Shown in pieces: positions 28,658-38,439 of a stretch of 64,000 bases of DNA. Source of the stretch: Pycnococcus provasolii (taxonomy: Eukaryota; Chlorophyta; Pseudoscourfieldiophyceae; Pseudoscourfieldiales; Pycnococcaceae); contig OW568890.1 in NCBI GenBank assembly GCA_938743325.2, positions 372,001 to 436,000 on the forward strand, given 5' to 3'. Positions within the stretch are counted from its first letter, which is position 1. The number at the start of each line of letters is the position of its first letter. The notes beneath the pieces were generated by a model, which was not told the origin of the DNA, did not search any database, and saw only the letters and a program-made list of their open reading frames with translations. A program made the position numbers and the translations under genes.

Positions 28658-30778
28658 TGTGGTGGTGGTGGTGGTGGTGGTGGTGGTCGTCGTCGTCGTC
28701 GTCGTCGTCGTTGCAATTGCCTTGGTTGTCGTGCTTGTCGTCGTAATGAATCCGCCCGACGCGCTTACAGCTTGCGGAGGCACGAACGTGACATTCTTGT
28801 CTGCAATGCTCCATCCTTTCACTCCTGGAATCCAAGGATCCGCACCATACTCGTAGGCACCAATATCGGGTGCACTTCCCACATACGGAGTCGTGATGAA
28901 GGTGGTTCCGTCGCTGACTTGGCCAGCATCGATGAGCGCCGAGCCTGGCTTTGGACGGAAGTCGCGGTTCGCAGGATCCATGAGCTGGTCCTTCACATCA
29001 GTACCTGTCTGGTAGCCATTCCAGTTATTCTCGTAGATACCAGGTACAGGGTATTCTGCGTAGGATTTACTTCGGTGGCCCGCAATCTTGTTCGCAGCGT
29101 TGTTCTTCGTCTTGGTACCCGCATTACCACCCTGTGCGATCATGATGAGCAAGTCGTTGCCTCCCGCACCACCGTCATCATCCTCATCATAGTAGCTCTT
29201 CACGTTGTTGTCAAAGGCCGTGTTGTGGTAAGCGTTGTGCTTGAATCCCTTCAACATCAGTCCCTTGTGGGCATTCCAGATGACGTTGTGGTGCATGGCA
29301 CCATTATTACCATCGCCATTGCCGTCAAATCGCGCACCATACTTCACGGTATCGTGAAACCAGTTGTATCGCACCTCCGAGAAAGGCTGCTGCCCAACCA
29401 TCATCTGCGAAAGGGCGCCATCTCCCTGCACGTATCCAGAGTCGTAGATGTCGTTCAGCTCGAGGATGGCTCGATTTCCTGGATTTACCGTCGCGCTCGC
29501 ACCCAGCTTGTGCATCGTGCAACGCCTGATCACGTTGTTGAAGCCCGACAAGTGCAGCGTGGTCATCAGTCCGATGTTGTCTGCCGCCGTCCAGTCGATG
29601 TGATAAAAGTAGCAGTTGTCGATCGTCTCGTTGCCGCCCCACATCTCCACCGCGGTGCCGTCGGTGTACCGGAAGCTCGAGTTGCGCACGATGCCATTCT
29701 TGCTGTTGGACGCAAATTTGCTATTGTCTGGGAGGGTATCGACGACGCCAAGCATGCGCTTGTGGCAGCTCGGGTACGTCGCGTGCACTCCGTCGACAAT
29801 GCATCCGTCGCACTTCGTGAAGAGAAACGCCGCGCCGAAGAGGTCGAAGTTCTTCAGGTGCACGTGGTTAGAGTTCTCGACGTTGAACGCGTACGTCCTC
29901 ACCTTGCCGCGTATGTGCAGCGTGTTCGGGTCGGCGTTCTTGGGCGCCCACAGGTAAAGCGTCTTCGTCGTTTTGTCGAAGAACCACTCGTGCGCCGAGT
30001 CGAGGAAGTCGAGCTTTCCCTCGAAGAAGTACTGGTGGTGCTTGTGCTTCCACATCGCATTCTTAAGCTTGTCGTACGTGAAAAATCCGGTTCCCGGCGT
30101 GTGCGACTTGATTTTGCGGGTGACTGTCTTGAAGGATCCGAAGTTAAGGATGCCAATGGCCCCCGTCGCGTCGATGCCACTTGCGGCAAGGTCTATGCCG
30201 TTGTGCGGCGCGTCCTTGAGCTCGCCGTTCTGGTACGCGTTCTTGTTAGATTTGGTGATGGAACCGTGCGCCCATTTGAGCTGCGCGTCGAAGACGGTGC
30301 CGTCGTGGAAGTACGCGTTCGGCCATCGTGCTGGAACGAGCTCGCTTTCGTATCCGATAAAGAGCTGCCACACGTCATAGTCGAGCGTTGTTTTCCAGAT
30401 GTTTCCCGAGTGCACGGTCCACTTCGTCTCAACTTTCCGCGTACCGTCGAACGCGACGCGTTCTTTGTTGTACGCGGCGAACGTGACCGGCTTATCCCAG
30501 TCTGTGCTAGACTTTCCAGCGACTTGCACACTTTCTGCGTAGTTGCCTCCACGAACGAAGCACGTGTCACCCGCCTGTGCAACGTTCGCACACGCCTGCA
30601 CGGTTTGGAACGGCGCCTGAACGGACCGTCCGTCGTTCGTGTCTGCGCCGTACCCTTGCGCGACGTAGAAGGACGTGGGGGAGGCGGAGGCACAGGCAAG
30701 GGGACCAAAGAGGCCCACTAAGTACACCACCAAGGGAACCTGGCCGAACACGGCCGAGCAAGACAAGGAGGTCGTCAT
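25838..30778 (-). CDS. giant mucin-like beta-helix surface protein with three beta-sandwich repeats
   Basis: The 1646-aa protein is secreted and probably anchored at the surface. It starts with a signal peptide (VPLVVYLVGLFGPLACASA). Residues about 30-620 form a right-handed parallel beta-helix of the pectate-lyase type: FYVAQGYGADTNDGRS opening, GDTCFVRGGNYAESV, and many Asn/Gly rungs such as VRNSSFRYTDGTAVEMWGG. A Thr run (about 40) and SPPPPSPP-type extensin linkers follow. Three repeats of about 110 residues each contain CEVGARHYP, ITFYAIPKS, VECLE, ELSYTTI and CGPTTV, and end with FSFTGHKP. They resemble cadherin-like beta-sandwich units. A SEA-like segment and a hydrophobic C-terminus (AAALICALVSGLVA) suggesting a GPI anchor close the protein. 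Substrate, if any, is unknown. The ATG at 30778 replaces a longer non-ATG start. Confidence 0.82.
28617..28735 (-). repeat. GTC/GTG microsatellite encoding a long polythreonine run
   Basis: The plus strand reads GTT/GTC/GTG units almost without break, coding about 40 Thr in the beta-helix protein. It separates the beta-helix from the Pro-rich and repeat region. A shorter related stretch lies near 25925-25970 at the C-terminus of the same gene. Confidence 0.9.
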
Positions 30779-31724
30779 GATCGAGGCTTCGAAGAATGAC
30801 AAGCCTCTCTCGTGACAAGCGAAGTGGGAAGTGTGTGGTGGAGGGGGAAGGCGGCCTGATGAGGAGAAGCAGAGGTTCCCCTGAGCTCCACCTGGATCGT
30901 TTCTAAGTAAAAAGTACTACGATTCCTGGATCATTAAGAACTACAGTATTGATCAGGGAGCCTCCAAACTTTCGTAAAATAAAGGTCTTCGTTATGCCCA
31001 TCAGGCCTAACGTCAACCTCGAAGAGGATGGTGGGATGGTGGGATGGTGTGATCCCTATTGAGACATGGCACCATGCAAGGCTGGCACACTTGCCACTGT
31101 TATGCATTTGCCTGTTATGCCTTCCTTCTTCAAGTGGGTTGGCTTGGGTTGGCCAGTCACTCGTTTGTGCCACTTGGCTCTTCAGAGGTCACGCACGGCT
31201 TTATTGACTCGCTTCACGCTTGCCGGTTGCCAGTTGCCAGTTGCCAGTTGCCAGTTGAAAGAGTGGAATGTTGGTGGAATGTTGGTTCTTGCTCGCCTTG
31301 CCACCTGGTACGACCTCCTGGTAATTCTCCTGGTGAGTACAGGGTAACTTACCTCCATAATTTTACGACATCAGGAGATCAGGCACCTCGCCTTCTTGTC
31401 GGTCTTTCTGTCTCCTCCATCTGTCCAATCTGTGTCACAACACCAGGTGTCCACCTGGTGGCTCTAAGAATAAATTTATCCGAAGTCCCAGCCTGACGTG
31501 CCTGACGTCCACCTGGTGGCAGTCACTGGCAGACAAGCAGAAAAGAAGAAGAAGAAGAAGAAGAGAGAGATCCTTTTTGAAAGAAAGCCTTCTGACCACC
31601 CGAGTTACGCTCAGCGTTGGTCGCGACGAGAGTGTCTTATCACAAAAGTCGGGTTACAACTACTTACAAGGTACTGTACTTATGTACAAACTACTGTACA
31701 GTACAACACGAAAGATACGTCACG
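30779..31724. other. intergenic region with heptamer minisatellite
   Basis: In 946 bp no coding frame is convincing. There is a tandem GCCAGTT repeat at about 31226-31257 (four to five units) and an AAG run at 31544-31566. Short repeats of CACCTGGTGG also appear (31451-31463 and 31509-31518). It is the promoter side of the beta-helix gene and the 3' side of the DUF4336 gene. Confidence 0.4.
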
Positions 31725-32681
31725 TCACAAGTTGAGGTGCGTCCTCAGCACAGACGCACCGTTCGACGTGACGATGTCGCCGTGGCAAGGCACGATACAC
31801 GCAAACTCGCCAAGCTGCTCCACCTTTGCGCGCAGTGCGTCGCGGCGCGCGGAGCCAACCATGAGCTCTCGGTAGAACGGCAGGTACACCTGGTCCATGC
31901 CAAACTTCCACGCTCTCGTCTTCCACGGAACGCTATCAGGGTAGTTCCAAAACAAGTCTGCCGTAATGAGTGTGTCGTAAGCAACGAGACAAACCTCGTT
32001 GAAGAACGGTTTCGATGTGAACGGGTTGACTTCGACGTCGTCGAACACGACATATTTGACTTCGGCTGGCCAAAACGTCGGCGGCGGTTCGCTTGATGTA
32101 AGCTCCGCGTCGACGCGTACGCCTTCGAGTCGAGGCGTCACACCAGGACACCCGACGACCTTTGCATTTGGAAACGCATTCGCCCACGCCTTTGTGAACT
32201 TGAGGTGTTCGTAGTTTGGCGCGACGATGACTGCGACGTCCACAGAGAGTTGTTTTATTTTTTGTTGCAAATCGTCATCGAGCGCGACAGGCGAGTGCAC
32301 GAGTAGACCTTGTGAAGTGTTCAGAACTGTCATGCGTCCCCCCACATCGACGGAGTTCCATAGAAACGGACGAGATGCTATAAAAATCCTCTCTCGAGAA
32401 GCATCCACATCCCCAACAAGAGAAGATGACGAATCATCGAAATCCAAATCCAAAGACACCAAAGAGAGAGGAGACAAGACCAATGAAGAAGGATTGCACC
32501 ACGACACCAAAGACGACGACGACAATGACGACGACGATGAAGAAGACGCACACATGTAAGTTCTTCTTCTATCTCTGAAGTGAGTGAGGATACCACGTGT
32601 GCCACCACCACCACGAGCACCACGAATAGAAGGAGAGGTCCTGAAGACTATAGGGGTGTTTCTTGGGAGGGAGGACGCCAT
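31725..32681 (-). CDS. DUF4336 protein (metallo-hydrolase-like), plastid-type leader
   Basis: The 318-aa product fits the DUF4336 family, found in cyanobacteria, plants and fungi and related in fold to metallo-beta-lactamases. The domain begins about residue 105 with RPFLWNSVDVGGRMTVLNTS. It continues VDVAVIVAPNYEHLKFTKAW, AKVVGCPG, VKYVVFDDVE, FNEVCLVAYDTLITADLFWN, and ends IVPCHGDIVTSNG. His in YEH and CHGD are candidate metal ligands. The first 100 residues are basic, then Ser-rich, then acidic; a plastid transit peptide is plausible but the acidic part is unusual. The biochemical role of the family is not known to me. The ATG at 32681 opens the frame. Confidence 0.8.
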   Translation of the reverse strand: MASSLPRNTPIVFRTSPSIRGARGGGGTRGILTHFRDRRRTYMCASSSSSSSLSSSSLVSWCNPSSLVLSPLSLVSLDLDFDDSSSSLVGDVDASRERIFIASRPFLWNSVDVGGRMTVLNTSQGLLVHSPVALDDDLQQKIKQLSVDVAVIVAPNYEHLKFTKAWANAFPNAKVVGCPGVTPRLEGVRVDAELTSSEPPPTFWPAEVKYVVFDDVEVNPFTSKPFFNEVCLVAYDTLITADLFWNYPDSVPWKTRAWKFGMDQVYLPFYRELMVGSARRDALRAKVEQLGEFACIVPCHGDIVTSNGASVLRTHLNL

Positions 32682-33305
32682 GGATTTCTTGGGCGGCTGG
32701 GTTGGAAATGAAAATGAGTCGTCAACAAGACAACAAGGGGCACAAAAGGGGCAAGGAGGAAGGAGGGACGGTGGAGTTAGTTCGGGGTTTGATTCGAGGA
32801 GTTCGGGGTTAAGAGTTCGGGGTTTGAAGTTCGGGGTTAAGAGTTCGGGGTTACAACTACCGTAAGAAGTTCAGGCAGGACTGTTCAGGCATCAGGGGGA
32901 AACCAAGGGCAAGGGGGTTCCCACGACACAAGACCCAACTAATATGACCCAAGGGACGCCAGACCCAGTCGGTTAGGGTTGTTATCAAATACCTAGGGTT
33001 AGGGTCGTAGCGAACCAATAATGGATGAGGCTGCTTAAAGATTTTGTGCCTGATCTTTTTCCATCTCCTTTAGATTTTCTCGGTCAGGTGGGATCCCTCC
33101 CCCCTTTTGGATTTTGCTTTTGGGGGGGGGGGAACTCTCTCCCCCCCCTTCGTCACCTGTGATATCTGTGAATCTATCTGTTCATTCCCATCTCTGTTCT
33201 TGCATAAATAAGTCTGTCTACTTCGCTCTCTAGTGAGTCTTCGAAGCATTCCAATCAAGTTCCTTGGTTGTCATCAAGTCATCATCAGTAACATCTTTAG
33301 TAAGT
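32682..33305. other. divergent intergenic region with TTCGGGGTT motif cluster
   Basis: Bases 32780-32860 contain GTTCGGGGTTT or GTTCGGGGTTAA five times, spaced 10-20 bp. Bases 32971-33008 hold two GTTAGGGTT motifs. A poly-G of ten (33122-33131) and a poly-C of eight (33140-33147) follow in the pyrimidine-rich leader of the ankyrin gene. No gene is seen in these 624 bp. Confidence 0.45.
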
Positions 33306-34337
33306 ATGGGAAAGAAGGAACGTGCGGCGTCTGCCAAGGCGGCGAAGGCGGCGGCGGCGACAACGACACCCTCGGGGACGCCTGACTTGAATGCAGGGAC
33401 ACAAGGGGGTGGTGCCACGGGAACGCCGGCAATCCCGAAGACGCTCACGCTTGACGACGGAACCGTCATACCCGTGGGACTGCCGCCAGGCGTGCCGCCA
33501 GAACAGGCCATGCAGGTTATCGAGTACCTCAAGCAAAATCCTGCAGTCGCGAAACAAATGGCGGCGAACGTCAAAACCATGTACGAGACGAACCCCAACG
33601 CCGTCAACAGCATGATGAGGTACTCAAGCCGTATACCGCGCGAGGCGCTCGCGGCGAAAATGCAGGAACTGAAAGACGACCCGGAACTCAAGCCGCTGTA
33701 CGACGACATTAAGGAGCACGGGCCGGGGATCCTCAAAAAGTACTACGACGACGAGAAGTGGTGCGACATCGTCAGCGAAAAGTTTGGAGAGCTCGAGGCG
33801 CTCGGGGACGGGTCGGACGTGCCGCCGCCCATGGCGCCGCCGCCGCCGCGCCCCGTCGCGGGACCGTGCCCACCCGTGCACCAGCTCACGACGCTGCACG
33901 ACGCCGCGAAGTTCAACTCCGTGCCCGCGCTCGAAAAGCTGCTCGGAAAGGATTCCGTGCAAGCTGCGCTCAAGGTGGACAAGCCGGACAGCCGCGCGGC
34001 ATCCGCCCTGCAAATTGCCGCGGCTTTTAGCGCCAAGGAGGCGGCCACCTTCCTGCTTGACACCGGCGCATCCATCGACTTGTGCGACCCGCGCGGCAAC
34101 TCCGCACTTCACTACGCGGCAGGATACGGACAACCGGAACTCGTCAAATTGCTCGTTGCGCGAGGTGCCGACGTCACGATTCAGAATGCTCAGCTGCAAA
34201 CACCACGCGACGCCGCTCGCGCAAATGGCCATGGCCCGATCGTCGCGGCATTGAGCGCCATCATGCAAAAGCGCGCGGAGGCGCCTGCACCGGACATCAG
34301 CGCAAGTCCTGCGAAGGTGGTTCCACCGGAGGACTAA
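33306..34337 (+). CDS. ankyrin-repeat / STI1-type protein, AKR2-like
   Basis: This 343-aa protein is arranged like plant AKR2, a cytosolic chaperone that guides outer-envelope proteins to chloroplasts. After a disordered Ala/Thr N-terminus, residues about 60-175 form two STI1-like helical segments: QNPAVAKQMAANVKTMYETN and LKDDPELKPLYDDIKEHGPG, then ILKKYYDDEKWCDIVSEKFG. A Pro linker leads to ankyrin repeats in the C-terminal half: TLHDAAKFNSVPALEKLLG, SALQIAAAFSAKEAATFLLD and SALHYAAGYGQPELVKLLVA, plus a final partial one. AKR2 has four repeats, so length and order agree. A role in plastid protein targeting is inferred from layout and is not certain. The ATG at 33306 starts MGKKERAAS. Upstream is a C-rich leader. 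Confidence 0.75.
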   Translation: MGKKERAASAKAAKAAAATTTPSGTPDLNAGTQGGGATGTPAIPKTLTLDDGTVIPVGLPPGVPPEQAMQVIEYLKQNPAVAKQMAANVKTMYETNPNAVNSMMRYSSRIPREALAAKMQELKDDPELKPLYDDIKEHGPGILKKYYDDEKWCDIVSEKFGELEALGDGSDVPPPMAPPPPRPVAGPCPPVHQLTTLHDAAKFNSVPALEKLLGKDSVQAALKVDKPDSRAASALQIAAAFSAKEAATFLLDTGASIDLCDPRGNSALHYAAGYGQPELVKLLVARGADVTIQNAQLQTPRDAARANGHGPIVAALSAIMQKRAEAPAPDISASPAKVVPPED

Positions 34338-34606
34338 CCAAAGGCATCTTTTGCTGGAGCAATCAATATATTGCTCTCTCTCTCTGACATTTTTGAGTTA
34401 CTACGAATGGTGTTTAACCGTTTCGTCCAACCTAACCCAACAACCCAACCACCCAATGGCGCCACCACCACGCACATTCACAGATCCTCCCCACCCATCC
34501 CCCGGGTTTCGTCGCGGGCGGTCCCCCATTCCCCAACCCCCATCCCAATCCCCTCAAACATAAAACTCGGCGCATGTCGGCGGCGGCGGACTGAAGCTCG
34601 TTTGAC

Positions 34607-36439
34607 ATGCTGTCGCAACGCGCCCACGCGCTCACGGCGCACGTCGCGTGGGTTCTCGACGACGGCGATGCCTCCGTCGCCACGTCCACGCACGTCGACA
34701 TGCTGAACGACGCGACGCGCAACGAAGCGTACGCGCGCGCCATCGCTCGCAAGGCGCCGTCAGCATCTTTGGCGTTGGACGTTGGTACGGGAACGGGACT
34801 TCTCGCCGCCCTCGTCGCCAACTTCAACCGCGACATACGCGTTGCGGCGTGCGAGTACCATCCGCGACTCGCTGAAACCGCGAAAGACGTCTTGCAAGGT
34901 CTCAATCGTGTGGACGTGCACCATATGCGATCGTCAGACGCTACGCCAGAAGCGCTGTTTGGTGACAAGACGAAGCGGGCCGACTTACTCGTCTCTGAGA
35001 TTTTTGACTCGGGTGTGCTTGGTGAGGGTGTCATTGCGAGTGTGCGTGACGCAAAGAGACGCCTGCTAACGGCAGATGCACAGATCCTTCCCGCACGCGT
35101 TCGAGTCGTGGGTGCACCCGCCACTTGCCCGGCGCTGCGTGCGTTGGCGACGGGAGCACAGCCAGCAAATTTGTCGACGTCGTCGACGACGACGACAACT
35201 GCTGCGGGTGTGGTTGCGTTGCATTGGCCACGCGTCGCGTCGCGCTTCGGCGGACGCATGCTTGCAAAGCCAGAAGTGCTCTGTGAGCTCGACTTTGAAG
35301 CAAACGAACGAAGCGAGCGCGTCAGCTGTTGTCATGTGCTTGACGAAGGCACGGACGGTGAAACGGGACAAGCAACATCCTTCGTCTTATCCAACTATGA
35401 AGATGAGTCGATTGATGTGATGATTGTGTGGTTTGAAATTGACTTTAATGGCGACGGTGCTGTGCTGTACACCACCAAGCCAATGACGGAGGACGAGCTC
35501 GCCAACGCCGACGCTGACGCCGACGCCGAGATGAGATCGTCTAGCTCTCATGGCGACGAGAGACGCGTGTGGGCGGATCACTGGAAGCATGAGCTATTCA
35601 TACTTCCTCAATCAGTCGGCAAGACGACGAATGGCACAATAAAAGTTGTGACTGCTCATACTGACGACGCGCTGCGCATAGGTGTTGCCACCGGAGGAGA
35701 TGACGTCGTAGCACCACCCGTGGATGTTCCGCGTATCTCGCTCGACGATGTGCATGCGAAACTGCAGCCATCGCCACTCTCATCCCCGCTATTCTCAGAT
35801 GCGTACGGAAGCTTACCCTGGAGACACGCACTGCGGTGGTGGTATGAGGCGAGTCGGCCCGATGCGGTGAAGCCATCGTGCAAGTCGGCGCACATCTGCG
35901 CCTGCCTCATTTCTGCGCCGGCACTCGCACGTTCTCGTCGTCCAATTTCCACAGGCGTTGTTCCAGGCTTGTCTGAAACTGACATGGTGGATCTTAGCGT
36001 TTCCAATCCGCTGATTGTCGGCGAACCGCCCGTCGTTCTGCCATTCCCTCTCTGGCAGGCACCATCTGCGGAGCCTGTATCCGCCGTCGGCATTGCCATG
36101 AGCCTTGTACCATCCTCACGCATATATCATGCTTGCAATTTTGACGGAGGCAGCAGCAGCAGCAGCAACGACGACAACGACGACAACGACGACATAGCAA
36201 TTCTTGGGGAGGGCTGTGTGACGTTGACGGCACTACGCCCAGCACACGGCGTGGCGCTCTGGGTGGAGTGGGAACAACCATCATCTGACCCTCCCTCCAT
36301 GTGGCCGCTGGAACGCCAGGCTTTTCTCCCACTTCTCGAAGTATCTTCGCGAAAGCCTGGTGCTCAAGTGGAGGTGAAACTGCGCGTGCGCGCGAGCGAC
36401 GGCACCGTTGACGTGCGCGTGCACGACGCGAGTTTGTAG
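34607..36439 (+). CDS. PRMT7: protein arginine methyltransferase 7-like
   Basis: The 610-aa protein resembles PRMT7, which monomethylates arginines using S-adenosylmethionine. The N-terminal domain has HVDMLNDATRNEAYARAI and SAM-binding motif I LALDVGTGTGLLAALVA. The acidic loop ACEYHP follows, then the double-E segment LVSEIFDSGVLGEGVIAS, where the two Glu grip the target arginine. SEIFDSxLLGEG is the PRMT7 type rather than PRMT1. A second, less conserved methyltransferase-like half (about 230-600) with VEWEQ and WFEIDFNGDG follows, as in plant PRMT7. Acidic and Ser/Asp low-complexity insertions break the second half. It ends 45 bp from the convergent Vms1 gene, with a TGTAA at the end (36440). 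Confidence 0.88.
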   Translation: MLSQRAHALTAHVAWVLDDGDASVATSTHVDMLNDATRNEAYARAIARKAPSASLALDVGTGTGLLAALVANFNRDIRVAACEYHPRLAETAKDVLQGLNRVDVHHMRSSDATPEALFGDKTKRADLLVSEIFDSGVLGEGVIASVRDAKRRLLTADAQILPARVRVVGAPATCPALRALATGAQPANLSTSSTTTTTAAGVVALHWPRVASRFGGRMLAKPEVLCELDFEANERSERVSCCHVLDEGTDGETGQATSFVLSNYEDESIDVMIVWFEIDFNGDGAVLYTTKPMTEDELANADADADAEMRSSSSHGDERRVWADHWKHELFILPQSVGKTTNGTIKVVTAHTDDALRIGVATGGDDVVAPPVDVPRISLDDVHAKLQPSPLSSPLFSDAYGSLPWRHALRWWYEASRPDAVKPSCKSAHICACLISAPALARSRRPISTGVVPGLSETDMVDLSVSNPLIVGEPPVVLPFPLWQAPSAEPVSAVGIAMSLVPSSRIYHACNFDGGSSSSSNDDNDDNDDIAILGEGCVTLTALRPAHGVALWVEWEQPSSDPPSMWPLERQAFLPLLEVSSRKPGAQVEVKLRVRASDGTVDVRVHDASL

Positions 36440-36484
36440 GTGTAAATGTATCAGTTTTGGTAACATGAAGTGTACAAATCAATG

Positions 36485-38053
36485 CTAAAGACCAAGTCGT
36501 CTCTCAGCCGCCGCCGCGCGACGTTCGCGCTCGGCGCGGGCACTCGCATCTTTTTCCTTTTCTTTTTCCTTTGCATCTGCCTCCTTCGCCGCACGTATCG
36601 CCTTCAGACGGTCAGCAAGTGAGTCACCTTGTTCGATCTCCTTACTCGCGGCCACGGGTACAGGGTGGCTCGAGGGAGCTTGCGCAGCACTCGCCTCAAC
36701 GCTCGCGGCAGCGGCAGCTTTCTTCGCCTCCTTGGCACGTGCCTTACGCGCGCGCTCCTTCTCCTTCTTGCTCAGACCCTTCGACCCTTCGGCTTCCGGC
36801 GTCGCGTTCTCCTGTGACGCTCGATTTGCCGCGTCCTCGCGCTGACGTTGCTGCTGCTCCAAGCGTGCCGCGGTGGCGGCAGCCTGCTGTTCCTTTGCGA
36901 TGCGTGCGGATTCCAGTGCCGCACCTGCGAATGCGTCCGCGGTGTGCAGCTCGAAGAAGACGCGTGTGAGTTCTGCGAGTCCAGGTCGTTTGGTGGAGAA
37001 GGGAATTTTGCACAATCTTGCGTCGTGGCGAGAAAGTGCTCCAGGTTCGGCGTCTGATCCGAAGAGCCAGCCACGTCCGGTGGGGCCTGCGGCATAGAAG
37101 ATGCGATCGACCGTCGCCACGTCGTCCGCCCACTCTTTTTTCAGTAGTGCGTGTATTCCTTTCTTGAGTTCAGCTTCGTTGAATCGACGCAGGTTCGAGC
37201 CAGCACTTGAGATGTTCTTTCCCGTTCCGTCCTTCGCACTTTGTATTCCACCCTGTCCTTGTCTGACGACGTAGCGATGCATGGTTTTGTGCTTGATGGC
37301 TTTGATTGTTTTCTGGGCAACCATGCGTTGGATGGGCATGGGTGGGATATCGGCGTTGTCGGAGGCAGTTGCGTGTTTCCTGCGGTGTTTTTCCGCTGCC
37401 TTGTAGACGGCTTGTGTGGTCTGTTTGAGTACGTCGCCGTCGAAGATTGCGGCGGCGAAGTGTCCGCCCGAGACGAGAATGACGAGTGCGGTGTACTTTT
37501 GGTTTTGAAGTCTCGTTTGGATGGCTTGAAGAATCCACGGCGTTCCCTGTGCGTTTGCGTGCGTGCGTTCCTTGTGCTCTGCGTCGGATTCGAGCGCGCA
37601 CCGCCATAGGGCGAGAGGTTGTTGTTGCACTGGCGGCGCTGTGCACATTACCAATATGCGTTGCGACGTGTTCCCAGTTGCGCGCCTAGAATGCTCGAGC
37701 TCCTCATCTTCTTCATCCAGAGAGGCTTCTTTTCCTCCGATGGAAATTTCCTTCAGCTGCCTGTAGATGTCGTTGATGTCGTCGTTGTCATGGTCGTTGT
37801 CTTTGTCATTGTCGTCTTCATCGTTGTCAGAGTCGGATGCCTGTGAACCATCAGATGCCGACAACTCCTCCTCCTCCTCCTCCTCCTCCAACAACAAGAG
37901 TTCATCATGCTGATTGGAGTGAGAATGCGCCAAAGGGGAGTCATCATTGACACGACGACGACCATGATCAGACTCTACCAGAAACTCCACCACCACAGTA
38001 GTGAGTGTGAAATCCAACAAAGTCAGCGGAAGATTAACAAGACAAGTTGACAT
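36485..38053 (-). CDS. VMS1: Vms1/ANKZF1-type tRNA endonuclease-release factor, minimal form
   Basis: Vms1/ANKZF1 frees stalled peptides in ribosome-associated quality control. The 522-aa product contains the catalytic VLRF1 domain: VSGGHFAAAIFDGD, HKTMHRYVVRQGQGGIQSAK (the Gln of the GGxQS loop is the release residue), and SAGSNLRRFNEAELKKGI. A C-terminal helical region ends with a p97/CDC48-binding VIM motif fitting RxxxxxAAxxR (RERRAAAAERR). Animal and yeast homologues carry an N-terminal C2H2 zinc finger and ankyrin repeats; neither is visible here. The N-terminus instead has a very acidic Glu/Asp stretch. Cytosolic and mitochondria-linked action is known for the family. The start ATG at 38053 is the first in the frame. 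Confidence 0.85.
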   Translation of the reverse strand: MSTCLVNLPLTLLDFTLTTVVVEFLVESDHGRRRVNDDSPLAHSHSNQHDELLLLEEEEEEEELSASDGSQASDSDNDEDDNDKDNDHDNDDINDIYRQLKEISIGGKEASLDEEDEELEHSRRATGNTSQRILVMCTAPPVQQQPLALWRCALESDAEHKERTHANAQGTPWILQAIQTRLQNQKYTALVILVSGGHFAAAIFDGDVLKQTTQAVYKAAEKHRRKHATASDNADIPPMPIQRMVAQKTIKAIKHKTMHRYVVRQGQGGIQSAKDGTGKNISSAGSNLRRFNEAELKKGIHALLKKEWADDVATVDRIFYAAGPTGRGWLFGSDAEPGALSRHDARLCKIPFSTKRPGLAELTRVFFELHTADAFAGAALESARIAKEQQAAATAARLEQQQRQREDAANRASQENATPEAEGSKGLSKKEKERARKARAKEAKKAAAAASVEASAAQAPSSHPVPVAASKEIEQGDSLADRLKAIRAAKEADAKEKEKEKDASARAERERRAAAAERRLGL

Positions 38054-38439
38054 GGTTATGATCTGTGGTATACCAGTATAGATTCTTAGAATGAGAAACG
38101 GAATGGGAATGGGAATCGACGAAGCTAACCACGAATCACTTAAGGTTAACCCCGAATTAATCCCTTACCCCCGAAATCAATCACGAAACCCCGAATCCTA
38201 GCCGCGAATTCCAATCACGGGGCCAAGACACTCTGACCAAGACCCTCCGGAGTCGCTCGCGGATGCCTTCTCGACCTCACACCCAAAAACCCGATAAGAT
38301 TTTATACGGGGAGATACAGTGGGTGCATATCTCCCCCTAAGGTTAAACCTTTTCGTTTCTGAATCTTTAAAAAGGCACCTGGGAGTTTCATTTTAATTTT
38401 ACCCTCGAGAGAGAGCTGCATCAATCACTTCACTTCACG
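38054..38439. other. divergent intergenic region with AACCCCGAA motifs
   Basis: In 386 bp between Vms1 and the aldolase, bases 38143-38205 hold GTTAACCCCGAATTAA, ACCCCCGAAATC and AACCCCGAATCC. These are the same motif type seen upstream of PSMB7, DUF4336 and the kinase. Poly-T/A leaders precede the aldolase start. No gene is seen. Confidence 0.4.

Noticed and set aside
28442-30721. 759-aa open frame on the plus strand
   Set aside because: Antisense of the beta-helix gene. It is rich in Arg, Val and His with no domain, while the minus strand shows clear signal peptide, rungs and repeats.
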